NCBI GenBank assembly: GCA_965237595.1
Contig: CBDEFY010000006.1
Coordinates: 496,001-560,000 of the forward strand
Source: UBA9611 sp965237595
Lineage (GTDB): Bacteria; Chloroflexota; Dehalococcoidia; Lucifugimonadales; UBA3495
DNA length: 64,000 nucleotides
Reading direction: 5' to 3'
The first letter of the stretch is position 1. Each line of letters opens with the position of its first letter. Position numbers and translations under genes: made by a program. The notes under the pieces were generated by a model. That model made no database searches. It had not been told where the DNA came from and worked only from the letters and a program-made list of their open reading frames with translations. This document shows, piece by piece, positions 24,950-34,179 of this stretch.

Positions 24950-26683
24950 ATGGAGGCTGCTTTGGCTGATTCAATGAAGCTGAACGGGAAGCTCAAGGGT
25001 TCGGAAATAATCTGCGAAAGCCTGCTCAGGGAGGGCGTCGAAGTCATCTTCGGCCACCCCGGCGGGGCGATTCTTCCCTTTTACGACGCACTCTGGTCCT
25101 ATCCCCAACTGCGCCACATCCTGGTACGCCACGAACAGGCCGCGGCCCACGCCGCCGACGGTTACTCCAGGGTCACCGGCAAGGTCGGTGTCTGTGTCGC
25201 CACCTCCGGGCCCGGCGCAACCAACTTGGTCACGGGCATCATGGGGGCCAAGGCCGACTCGGTGCCCATGGTTGCCATCACCGGCCAAGTCTCCCGGGCA
25301 TCCTTGGGGACCGAGGCCTTCCAAGAGTGCGACATCTGCTCCATCGCCGCGTCTTGCACCAAAAAGGCGTTCATGGTGATGAGTCCCGCCGACCTGGCCC
25401 CCACCGTCAGGGAGGCCTTCTACGTCGCCCAGGAGGGCCGGCCGGGCCCAGTGTTGATTGACGTTCCCAGGGACGTGCAGCTGGCACTGACCGAGGCCGA
25501 ATTCCCCGAGGTGACCAGCGTCCCAGTGCCGGAGGTCCCTGCGGAAACCCTGGAGCGGCTGAAAGATGCGGCCCGATTAATCAACGAGGCCAAGCGGCCG
25601 GTAATCATCAGCGGCCACGGCATCCTGACCTCCGGGGCCAACAAAGAACTCAAATCTCTGGCCGAGCAGTCCGGCATCCCGGTGATTACCACGCTACTGG
25701 GACTTAGCGGATTCCCCGGCGGCCATCCCCTGAGCATGGGGATGCTGGGGATGCACGGCATGTACTGGGCCAACCTGGCGGTGGACCAGGCCGACCTGAT
25801 TGTCGGCGTGGGTATGCGGTTCGACGACCGGGTGACCGGCAAGGTGGACACCTTCGCCCCCCACGCCCGGATCATCCACATGGACATCGACGCGAGCCAG
25901 ATTGGCCGCAACGTGCCGGTGGAGGTGCCGGTGGTCGGCGACGCCAAGGCGCTGCTCCAGAAACTCGTGCCCATGGTGGAGAACACGCCTCGGCCCGACT
26001 GGATGCAGTACATCGAAAACCTGAAGCGGGACCACCCCTCCCTGGCCATCCCACCCAGTGACTCGCTTCAGCCCCAACACGTGATCAGCAACCTGAATAC
26101 CGTGCTTCAAGAAGACCCGGAGACCACCGTGGTAACCGGAGTGGGCCAGCACCAGATGTGGGCGGCCCAATTCCTGTCCTTCAACCAGACCAACTCCTTT
26201 ATCTCCTCAGGCGGACTTGGGGCCATGGGCTTCGAGTTGCCGGCGGCGATGGGGGTCCAGGTAGGCAAGCCCGGCGCCCCGGTATGGACCATCGCCGGAG
26301 ACGGCGGATTTCAGATGACCCTTCAGGAGCTGGTAACCGTATCGGAAGAGAAGCTCCCGGTGAAGATTGCCCTGATTAACAATGGGCACCTGGGGATGGT
26401 GCGCCAGTGGCAGGAGATGTACTTCGAGAACCACCTGAAGGCAGTGCCGGTACCAGGCCCCGACTTTATCAAGCTGGCCGAGGCCTACGACGTGGCGGCG
26501 GTCCGGGTCACGGAACAAGAGGACGTCCTCCCCGCCCTGCGGAAGGCCCAGGCCCACGACGGGCCTTTCCTGATAGAGTTCGTGGTGGACCCAACCACCA
26601 ACGTCTATCCCATGGTCCCGCCGGGCGGCTCCCTGGCCGACACCATAGAAGACCCGGCCACGTCTAACGGAAAGGGAAATTAA
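24950..26683 (+). CDS. ilvB: Acetolactate synthase large subunit
   Basis: From ATG 24950 this is 577 residues. It condenses two pyruvates, or pyruvate with 2-oxobutyrate, in valine, leucine and isoleucine synthesis. The cofactor glutamate lies in LVRHEQAAAHAADGY, FGHPGGAILPFYDAL marks the N-terminal domain, and the ThDP/Mg site is GDGGFQMTLQEL with NNGHLGMVRQWQ. The frame is open upstream to 24872, but that part overlaps the T-box terminator. AGGAGG at 24930-24935 is 14 bases away from the ATG. A small regulatory subunit (ilvN) and ilvC do not follow; instead comes an unrelated HTH gene. Confidence 0.95.
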   Translation: MEAALADSMKLNGKLKGSEIICESLLREGVEVIFGHPGGAILPFYDALWSYPQLRHILVRHEQAAAHAADGYSRVTGKVGVCVATSGPGATNLVTGIMGAKADSVPMVAITGQVSRASLGTEAFQECDICSIAASCTKKAFMVMSPADLAPTVREAFYVAQEGRPGPVLIDVPRDVQLALTEAEFPEVTSVPVPEVPAETLERLKDAARLINEAKRPVIISGHGILTSGANKELKSLAEQSGIPVITTLLGLSGFPGGHPLSMGMLGMHGMYWANLAVDQADLIVGVGMRFDDRVTGKVDTFAPHARIIHMDIDASQIGRNVPVEVPVVGDAKALLQKLVPMVENTPRPDWMQYIENLKRDHPSLAIPPSDSLQPQHVISNLNTVLQEDPETTVVTGVGQHQMWAAQFLSFNQTNSFISSGGLGAMGFELPAAMGVQVGKPGAPVWTIAGDGGFQMTLQELVTVSEEKLPVKIALINNGHLGMVRQWQEMYFENHLKAVPVPGPDFIKLAEAYDVAAVRVTEQEDVLPALRKAQAHDGPFLIEFVVDPTTNVYPMVPPGGSLADTIEDPATSNGKGN

Positions 26684-26738
26684 CTAAAGCCGGCCCGGCC
26701 GACAAAGTCGGGGCCGGGGGACTTTGCACGGAGCCGCT

Positions 26739-27155
26739 GTGGAAAAACTGACAATCCAAGAAGCTTCCCGCCGCCTGAACATCTCCCAACATGACATCCG
26801 GGAATACATCAGGAAAGGCGAGCTAAAGGCTGAGCGCGACCCGGATTCGGAGCATGGCCGTTGGCTGGTGGTGATGCCCGAGGACGGCTGGGAAGACAAG
26901 TTCAAGACCTACTTGGACGAACTGGACAGCAGCATAACCCGCTGGTGGTGGGTAAACCAGAACAAAACCGGGTTCGTCCATTATCTGGAGAACATGGGCA
27001 TCGAGGAAATCATGCCCGACTATCTCTGCGGACAGCCTGCCGAGAACCTCTGGCCCGCCCAAGGCCATACCCAGGCTGACCGCTGCATCGAATGCGTCAT
27101 GAGGGCCACCGAGCAGGGGCTGCCGCTGTTTGAAGAAGACTTGGCGGAGGACTAG
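26739..27155 (+). CDS. HTH-domain protein, function unknown
   Basis: Starting at GTG 26739 the product has 138 residues. The first 45 (LTIQEASRRLNISQHDIREY) form an excisionase/MerR-type winged helix-turn-helix with the typical IRKGELKAERD wing. The remainder is rich in aromatic residues (SITRWWWVNQ) and ends with a C-rich segment (CGQ, DRCIECVMRA) that is not recognised. It follows ilvB by 55 bp with a GC hairpin (26691-26717) between, and overlaps the fumarase stop on the other strand by four bases. It could be a DNA-binding regulator. Confidence 0.65.
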   Translation: MEKLTIQEASRRLNISQHDIREYIRKGELKAERDPDSEHGRWLVVMPEDGWEDKFKTYLDELDSSITRWWWVNQNKTGFVHYLENMGIEEIMPDYLCGQPAENLWPAQGHTQADRCIECVMRATEQGLPLFEEDLAED

Positions 27156-28576
27156 CCCCCGCCTCCTGGGCCACCGGCGCCGATGCCAGGCTCAGTCATA
27201 TCCTCAAGGTTAAGCAGCTCGTCCAACTGGGCGTCGGATAGGTCCGTCTTCTCTTGAGCCATCTCTCTGATGGTGAGGCCCCTGGCCGATGCCTCCTTGG
27301 CGATGGCCGCCGCCGCATCGTATCCGATGGCCGGGGCCAAGGCGGTGCCCAACATCAATCCCTTCTCCACCATGTCCGGCCCCACGCTGGTGGCCGTGAT
27401 TCCCTTGACGCACTGGTCGGCGAAGTTGTGGGCCGATGTGGCCAACAAGGCGATGGACTGCAGGAGGTTGTGGGCCGCCACCGGCATCATGGTGTTCAAC
27501 TCAAAGTAGCCGCCCTGGCCCGCCAGGGTCACCGAAGCGTCGTTACCCACCACCTGGGCCACCACTTGAATCACCGACTCGGAGATTACCGGGTTGATCT
27601 TGCCCGGCATTATGGAACTGCCCGGCTGGACCTCGGGCAGGGCAATCTCGCCCAGCCCAGCCCGTGGGCCCGAGGCCATGAACCGGATGTCGTTGGCAAT
27701 TTTATGGAGACTGATGGCGACGGTCTTAAGCTCGCCGCTGGCTTCAACCAGCGCGTCCAGAGAGGCCTGGGCCTGGAAGTGGTTGGCCGTCTCCTTAATC
27801 AGCACCCCGGAGGCCTCGGAGACCGCCTGGCAGGTGCGGGCGGCGAACTCCTCGTGGGTGTTCACCCCGGTGCCCACTGCAGTGCCGCCCAGGGCGACCT
27901 CAGCCAGGGCTTCTTGAGCCCGCTTCAGCCGCTCGATGCTGTATGCCGCTTGCCCGGCGAATCCCTGGAACTCCTGTCCCAGCCGGACCGGAGTGGCGTC
28001 TTGCAGATGGGTCCGGCCGATCTTGACGATCGGCCAGAACTCAACGGACTTCTTGCCCAGTTCGGTGGCCAGAAACTTTAGCGCGGGGATCAAGTCCTCT
28101 TCGATGCCCAGCAGGGCCGCCAGGTGGATGGACGTGGGAATGACGTCGTTGGAAGACTGGCCCATGTTAACGTGGTCGTTGGGGTGGACCAGTCTGGAGC
28201 CCAAGTCGCCGCCCAGGATCTGGCTGGCCCGGTTGGCGATAACCTCGTTGGCATTGGTGTTGGTGGAAGTGCCGGAGCCCGTCTGGAAGATATCCAGAAC
28301 GAAGTGCTCGTCCAGCACGCCGTCGATGACCTCTTGGGCGGCAGATACGATGGCATTACCGGTCTTCTCATCCAGCAGTCCCAGGGACATATTGGTCTTG
28401 GCCGCGGCCTGCTTCACCAGACCCAGGGCCCGTATGAAGGCGCGGGGAAAGCGCAGGCCGCTGATGGGGAAGTTCAACACCGCCCGCATGGTCGAGGCCC
28501 CGTAAAGGGCGTCGGCCGGGACTTCCATCTCGCCCATGGAGTCCCGTTCGATTCTCACGTTTGGGCGCGTGGACAT
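27152..28576 (-). CDS. fumC: Class II fumarase
   Basis: This 474-residue enzyme hydrates fumarate to L-malate in the TCA cycle. It contains the superfamily signature GSSIMPGKINPV, the substrate residues in TGSGTSTNTNANEVIANRA and GRTHLQDATPVRLGQEF, and the usual length. N-terminal RIERDSMGEMEVPADALYG fits FumC rather than aspartase or argininosuccinate lyase. The glycine-rich end (GAGGPGGGG) is an unusual tail. Confidence 0.95.
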   Translation of the reverse strand: MSTRPNVRIERDSMGEMEVPADALYGASTMRAVLNFPISGLRFPRAFIRALGLVKQAAAKTNMSLGLLDEKTGNAIVSAAQEVIDGVLDEHFVLDIFQTGSGTSTNTNANEVIANRASQILGGDLGSRLVHPNDHVNMGQSSNDVIPTSIHLAALLGIEEDLIPALKFLATELGKKSVEFWPIVKIGRTHLQDATPVRLGQEFQGFAGQAAYSIERLKRAQEALAEVALGGTAVGTGVNTHEEFAARTCQAVSEASGVLIKETANHFQAQASLDALVEASGELKTVAISLHKIANDIRFMASGPRAGLGEIALPEVQPGSSIMPGKINPVISESVIQVVAQVVGNDASVTLAGQGGYFELNTMMPVAAHNLLQSIALLATSAHNFADQCVKGITATSVGPDMVEKGLMLGTALAPAIGYDAAAAIAKEASARGLTIREMAQEKTDLSDAQLDELLNLEDMTEPGIGAGGPGGGG

Positions 28577-28889
28577 GTTGGTACCGTCCTAGGCTCGGGT
28601 GTGTAGCCGGATTTTCGCTAATGCCTTAGTAATTTTAGCGGCTACAAGGCTTATTGGGTAGTCTGGTGCCGCTCCCAGACGCTCCGGCACGAGCCGAAAT
28701 CCATGGCTAGATGCATAGGCGCAGGTTTTTAACCAGCCATGTTTCGGGGAGGTCATGCCCAAAGCAACCAGAGTCCCATTGCGCAGCAGAGCGGCATCGA
28801 CGATTGAAGTTCGGTCTACCTGCGGCCAAGCGGGTTTTAAACCCGCCCCTACAAACACTAACTCGACCCGCATATCTGGATTCCGGTTT
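28577..28889. other. Spacer with palindromic remnants
   Basis: This 313-bp stretch between fumC and the GMC pseudogene has no ORF of merit. It holds a small inverted repeat, gcgggttttaaacccgc, at about 28829-28845 and scattered pieces of repeat-like sequence. Confidence 0.5.
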
Positions 28890-30539
28890 TCATCGGAATG
28901 AGGGGAGTTGAGTCGTAGGGGCACGGCCCCGATGAATCGGGATGCCCCTGCGACGCCCGTTCAACATACGGAACGGAGGAACCGCCGCCCACTTACCTTC
29001 TTTGATCCAGTCTGAGACCCGCTCGGCAATCATGATGGTGGTGGCGTTGGTGTTGGCCCGGATTACGTCGGGCATGACCGAGGCGTCAATCACCCTCAAT
29101 CCCTCCAGTCCGTGGACGTGGCCATACTGGTTGACCACGGCCATGGAGTCGGAGCTTGGCCCCATCTTGCAGGTGCCCGAGATGTGGTGCTGGGTGTAGC
29201 AGTTCCGCAGCATCTAGTTGTCCAGCGCGGCGTCATCGGCCAATTCCTCTTTGGTGGGGTTCAACCGCTCGACGACGTGGGCCGCGAAGGCAGGGTGTTC
29301 GGCGATGTCGGCCGCCGTGCGCATCGCGGCGCGCATGCGCTCTCGGTCGTAGGGGGCAGAGAGAAGGTCATAGTTCAGGTAGGGTTGTTCGTGGGGGTCC
29401 GTGGAGTTGAGAATCAACTCGCCGGCGGAGGTGGCGTTCTGCAGCCCCACACTCAGCCCAAAGTGGAATTCGTCGCCCTCGTAGGTCACGCTGGCGGGCC
29501 GGTGCTCGCTGCTCATCAGGGTGGGCGTAATCTGGAAATCGCCGCGGGTGGGCGACCCGGGGGTGCTGAAGCGCAGGCCCACTTGGACGCTGGGGGTATC
29601 GAGGTCGGGGGGATCGCCGTCGCCCCGGAACAGCATGTACACCGCCGGGTGGTCGCGAAGGTTCTTGCCCACGCCGGGTAGGTCATGGACCAGGTTGATG
29701 CCCATGGCCTTCAACTCCTTGGCCGGGCCCACACCCGAGAGCAGCAGGGCCTGAGGTGAGCCAATGGCTCCGCCGGAGAGGATTATCTCGCTCCCTTACA
29801 CATCGAACACTTCGCCGCCGCTCTCGGCCTCGACGCCCACGGCCCGTTTGCCTTCGAAGAGAATGCGCCGGATAGCGACGCCGCCGCGGATGGTGATGTT
29901 GAGCCGGTGCCGGGCCAGGTTCAGGTAGGTCAGGACGGTGCTCATGTGAACGCCGTCGATTTTGTTCAGAGGACGGGCCGCCACGCCGCTGGAGTCGGGG
30001 TTGTTCTGGTCGGGGTCCTGAGGGAACCCCAGGCCGACGCAGGCGTCATAGAAGCCGCTGGCGACGGGTGTCCATTCCTCCCGTTTGAACCGCCTTACGG
30101 GTAAGGGACCCTCGTTGCCATGGAAGTCGTCACCGGGGAAGTCCCAGTCGTTCTCCATCTTGCGGAAGTAGGGCAGGACCTTGGTGTAGGCCCATTCGTC
30201 GTTGCCCCACTCGGCCCACTGATCGTAGTCCTCGGGCAGGCCGCGGAACACCACCTGGCCGTTGACGGCGCTGGAACCGCCGGTGGCCTTGCCCCTGGGG
30301 ATGATGATGGGTTCCGGTTGCAGGGGTGTGGCGGTGGCGCGGTAGTCCCAGCTATGGGGCCCGTAGGCCGACCGCCAGACGTTGTAGCCATTTTTAAGGT
30401 CCTCGGGCAGGTGCTCGAAGTCGGGGTAGTCGGGGCCCGCTTCCAGCAGCAGCACCATCTTGCTTGGGTCTTCGGAGAGCCTGGTGGCCACCACACAACC
30501 GGCCGAGCCGGCCCCAACGACGATGTAGTCGTATTTCAT
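28890..30539 (-). pseudogene. GMC oxidoreductase with two in-frame stops
   Basis: The frame starts MKYDYIVVGAGSAGCVVATR, the FAD-binding GxGxxG motif, and runs through GGSSAVNGQVVFRGLPEDYD and the NPDSSG region. It is broken by TAA at 29796-29798 (FDV-stop-GSEIILSGGAIGSP) and by TAG at 29214-29216 (LDN-stop-MLRNCYTQHHISGTCKMG, where Trp or a similar residue is expected). All three pieces stay in one frame, and the rest is well conserved to VIDASVMPDVIRANTNATT. These enzymes (choline or alcohol dehydrogenases and relatives) need the C-terminal catalytic His, which lies behind both stops. So the gene is inactive unless read through. Total about 540 residues, normal for the family. Confidence 0.9.
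28912..28954. repeat. REP-like hairpin, GTAGGGGCA family
   Basis: Arms GTCGTAGGGGCA and TGCCCCTGCGAC pair almost perfectly, enclosing a second hairpin CCCGAT/ATCGGG. A similar hairpin with the same GTAGGGGCACGGC core lies at 45442-45474. It lies at the 3' edge of the GMC pseudogene frame, probably beyond its original end. Confidence 0.7.
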
Positions 30540-30657
30540 GCTTTCTTCCTCGGGGTGACGTATCTAAGATTCCTGGGTTGTCCGCCCTCAGGCTCAACCC
30601 CGGGATTTTCACCGGCACATTATATACTGGCCGGAAAATCCCGTTATTTGCCCGCTA

Positions 30658-31852
30658 TTTAACCGTAGCCAAGATGGCCTTCAGTTCGTCCACGTTTTGA
30701 ATCTTGCGGACGTTGCGGTGGAGCCCGAAATCGGTCATGGCATCTTCCGCGATGAGTTCGATGCCGTCCTCGGGAACGCCCACCTGACTGAGTCTTACCG
30801 GCAGGTCCAGACTCCGAAAAATCTCCTCGACGGCGTCGGCAGCGGCGGCGGCGGCACCACGGTCGTCCATCCCCTTCCCTCTGACCCCCATGGCATCGGC
30901 GAACCGGGCCTGTCCGGCGGCGTTGAAGTCCAGTTGAAACGCATCCCAGGGGCGGTCAGGATGGCGTAGGCGTCGCCGTGGCCGCATTCGGGGTAGCGGG
31001 TGTCCAACGAGTGGGCCAGGGCGGTAACCACCCCCAGAGCGCTGCCTCCGGCCCCGGCGTCGGTGGCCCGGTTATAGAGCAATGCCGCCGCACATAGATT
31101 GATGCGCACCGCCGGGTCTTCCGGCTGGGAGTTGACCAAGGGAAGATTGTCTCTCAGCAGCCGCAGGGCCTCCAAGAGGTCGCTTTCCGCCAGGGGTTCA
31201 GTCCGGTGCGTTGCAAGGCTCCAGCCACCCCGGTGAAGCAGGACGCGGTGGCGTTCAAGCATAGCGAGGGCGAGGCCGTCAGCAGGGCCTAGTCGTCCCA
31301 GATTACCGCCACGGGCCTGGTCTTGGGATCGAACAACTCCAGCCGGTGGCCCGACTCGGGGTCGATGAGGGCGGTGCCGGCGCGGGTCACGGCGGTGGTG
31401 GCCGTGGTCAAAACGATGAAGTTCGGAACCTTGGGGGCCATCAGGCGGGGGCTGACCGGCGGCTGGCCCTCGGGATATTGGGTGCAGAGCTCTTAGGCGG
31501 TTCCCTTCTCGGCCAGCAGGATGGTGATGCCCCGGGCGGTGACCACGGCGCTGCCTCCGCCCACGGCCACGATCCCATCCGCGTTGATGCCCCGGGCTGC
31601 GGAGACACCCTCCAAAACCGAGGTCAAAGGCGACCCGGTCTTTCCGCCGTCAAAGACCCCGGCCACCCGTTCTCCCATTGCCTCTTTCACCCGGTCCACC
31701 AAGTTCGTCTTGGTGGCGACGGAATGGCCACAGACCACCAAGACCCGCTCGGCCCCGGCCCGTTCAACCTCTTCGGCCAACTTGCTGATGGCGTTCGGTC
31801 CGGCATGGACCCGCACCAGATAGCCGACGAAGCGGAAGGCGTCTGTGGTCAC
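30658..31852 (-). pseudogene. Iron-containing alcohol dehydrogenase, decayed
   Basis: Four pieces in three frames rebuild an Fe-ADH (maleylacetate reductase/alcohol dehydrogenase type). The GTG start at 31852 leads into RFVGYLVRVHAGPNAISKLA and GIVAVGGGSAVVTARG. A TAA follows at 31493-31495, then VPNFIVLTTATTAVTRAGTA, then TAG at 31289-31291. Next come one frameshift near 31.2 kb, a piece with VVTALAHSLDTRYPECGHGDA (iron-binding His residues), and a second frameshift near 30.97 kb before the C-terminal helices (DAVEEIFRSLDLPVRLSQVG). With two stops and two frameshifts it is certainly dead. It lies next to the broken GMC gene in the same orientation, so both were probably one alcohol-oxidising unit. 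Confidence 0.9.
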
Positions 31853-32016
31853 GGTTTCTATTCTCCTGGGCCTGGTCTCCGGGGCCGTACCCCGGTTCAG
31901 AGCCCGGCTGCGCCGGTCACTAATGGTGCCACTGGAGTGCGCATTTGGCAACTGCGGTTGACAGTCGAAGTCCGTGGGCTATGATGGGCAGAACCGTCTG
32001 TATTTGGAGTCTAACC

Positions 32017-33669
32017 ATGGCACAGATGACCGGCGCCCAGGCCCTGACCCGCTCCCTGGTTAGGGAAGGGGTTGAAGTGGTATTCGCGCTGCCCGGCGTG
32101 CAGATTATGGAAGCTTTCAACGCCCTCTACGACGAGCCGTCGATTCGGCTGGTGCTGGTGCGCCACGAGCAGTCGGCGGCCTACATGGCCGATGGCTACG
32201 CCCGTACCACCGGCAAGCCCGGCGTGGCCATGGTGGTGCCCGTGCCGGGAGCGCTCAACGCCACCGCCGCCTTGGGCACGGCCTTCGCAACCTCTTCTCC
32301 GGTGCTGTTAATCTCGGGCCAGATCGAGAGTTACAACCTGGGTGTCAACCGGGGCGCGCTCCACGAGATTGGCGAGCAGTTGGACGTTTTCAAGCACTTG
32401 ACCAAATGGTGTGAGCGGACCACCGAAAGCGCCGAGATTCCGGGCTTGGTCCACAAAGCCATGGAGCAACTCACCTCCGGGCGGCCACGGCCGGTGGAGA
32501 TTGAGATTCCCTGGGATGTCCTGCCAGTCCAAGCCGAAGTAGAGCTGTTGGAGCAAGAAGTCCACCCCAAGTCCAGACCCGAACCCGGGGCGGTCAAGGA
32601 GGCGGCGGAACTGCTGGCCCACGCCCAAAGGCCGCTGATCTGGGCCGGAGGCGGCGCCAGGGAAGCCGACCTCTCCCGCGAACTCTTGGAATTGGCGCAA
32701 GCGTTGAACGCGCCGGTGATAACCACAGCCCAAGGCAAGGGCGCGATTCCGGAGGACAACCCGTTGTCTCTGGGGGCCTACTACAACGGGCACGGCCCAG
32801 GGCATCGTGCCCTGCCCCAAGCCGACATCATCCTGGCCGTCGGCAGCCGGCTGCACATGGTGCCGCCGGTGGATTGGAGCCCCCAACCCCACCAGAAGTT
32901 GATTCAGATTGACGCCGACCCCGAAGAGGTGGGCCGCAACATCCAGCCAACCACCGGGATGGCCGCCGACGGGCGAATGGCCCTGCAAGACCTGCTGGCC
33001 GAACTGGGAGGACGGACACACTCCAGCCAGTGGACTCAGGCCGACATCGACGCCATCAAGGACGCCACCAGAGAGGAGATACAGGCCATGGCCCCGCTCC
33101 AGGTGGAGATAATCAACACCCTGCGGCAGGAACTGGACGATGACGCCATCATGTTGGCCGGGACCACCGAGATTGGGTACTGGAGCCACCTGGCTTTCCC
33201 GGTGCTCTCGCCCCGGTCGTACCTGACTGCGGGATATTTCGCCACCCTGGGATTTGCCTTCCCAACGGCCCTGGGCGCCAAGGTGGGCAACCCCCATCAT
33301 CAGGTCGTCGCCACCTCCGGAGACGGAGGCTTTGGTTACGCCTCCAGCGAATTGGCCACCGCAGTCCAGGAAGGACTGAATGTGGTAACAATCGTGTTCA
33401 ACAATGAGTCATTCGGAGCGTCCTACGCCGACCAGGAGCACCGGTTCGGGGGCCGGGTCATCGGCACCCGCATCCACAACCCCGATTTCGCCAAGCTGGC
33501 CGAGTCCTACGGCACCCTTGGCGTCAAGCTCTCCGGCCACCAAGAATTGGGCACAGCGCTGCGTGACGCCCTGAAAGCGGAAAGGCCGGTGCTGATTGAA
33601 GTGCCGATTCCCAACCTGGTTCCCCCGTTCCAAATCACGCCACCGGGGATAATACGGCGTTCTTCGTGA
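32017..33669 (+). CDS. Thiamine-diphosphate enzyme, acetolactate synthase-like
   Basis: This 550-residue protein has the ThDP-enzyme layout: PYR domain with the catalytic Glu in LVRHEQSAAYMADGYART, a central domain with WAGGGAR, and the PP domain with GDGGFGYASSEL and NNESFGAS. It differs from IlvB at 24.9 kb: VVPVPGALNA replaces the TSGPGA loop, and substrate residues differ. It probably is a 2-oxoacid decarboxylase, or a carboligase of unknown substrate. ATG 32017 is preferred because the first 24 residues of the longer frame lack family similarity. It lies beside the two decayed dehydrogenases, divergently. Confidence 0.85.
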   Translation: MAQMTGAQALTRSLVREGVEVVFALPGVQIMEAFNALYDEPSIRLVLVRHEQSAAYMADGYARTTGKPGVAMVVPVPGALNATAALGTAFATSSPVLLISGQIESYNLGVNRGALHEIGEQLDVFKHLTKWCERTTESAEIPGLVHKAMEQLTSGRPRPVEIEIPWDVLPVQAEVELLEQEVHPKSRPEPGAVKEAAELLAHAQRPLIWAGGGAREADLSRELLELAQALNAPVITTAQGKGAIPEDNPLSLGAYYNGHGPGHRALPQADIILAVGSRLHMVPPVDWSPQPHQKLIQIDADPEEVGRNIQPTTGMAADGRMALQDLLAELGGRTHSSQWTQADIDAIKDATREEIQAMAPLQVEIINTLRQELDDDAIMLAGTTEIGYWSHLAFPVLSPRSYLTAGYFATLGFAFPTALGAKVGNPHHQVVATSGDGGFGYASSELATAVQEGLNVVTIVFNNESFGASYADQEHRFGGRVIGTRIHNPDFAKLAESYGTLGVKLSGHQELGTALRDALKAERPVLIEVPIPNLVPPFQITPPGIIRRSS

Positions 33670-33705
33670 GGCTGGCTCGGTGGTAGAATCGAGATTGGGA
33701 AACCG

Positions 33706-34179
33706 ATGCCAGACCTACCTGATCTAAACGAGAAAGACGAAGACCGCATGGTGCGCTACCGGGGCCAGAGTCTGCGGCTGCTGCGGGACGCCGTGGAGGA
33801 GATACGCAACGGCCGCTGGGCGCGCTGCGAAGAACTCCTGTGGGGCAGCCTGACACAGGCGGTGAAGGGCGTGGCTCTCAGCCGGGGTATGGGGTTGGAC
33901 GGCCTGAAGGCAGTTGAGGACTATGCCCGGGAGTTGGGCCAAGAAAACCTGGACCGGCGAATCAGGGAAGCCTTCACCAAGCTGGCGTCCTTTGGCGACA
34001 CCGCGGAACGGGTACGCGAGTCCCGCATCAGGGCCGACCATCTGGTAGCGACGCTGGAGGATATCACCGGGGCCGTCGAGCGGCTCTGGGACATGGCTCC
34101 CGGCGGCGACCTGCTTCCGGGCATGATTTTGGATGAACCGGACGAACTGGAAGAGATGGACGGCGGCCCCACAAGATGA
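33706..34179 (+). CDS. PaREP1-family (HEPN-like) helical protein
   Basis: This 157-residue all-helical protein matches the pattern of PaREP1 proteins: a first helix LRLLRDAVEEIRNGRWARCEEL, then LLWGSLTQAVKGVALSRGM and DYARELGQENLDRRIREAFTKL. The family was named in the archaeon Pyrobaculum and is related to HEPN domains; a catalytic RxxxxH is not seen. Its stop overlaps the mtaB start (ATGA), so the two are co-translated. Role unknown; the coupling may hint at an RNA-related task. Confidence 0.65.
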   Translation: MPDLPDLNEKDEDRMVRYRGQSLRLLRDAVEEIRNGRWARCEELLWGSLTQAVKGVALSRGMGLDGLKAVEDYARELGQENLDRRIREAFTKLASFGDTAERVRESRIRADHLVATLEDITGAVERLWDMAPGGDLLPGMILDEPDELEEMDGGPTR

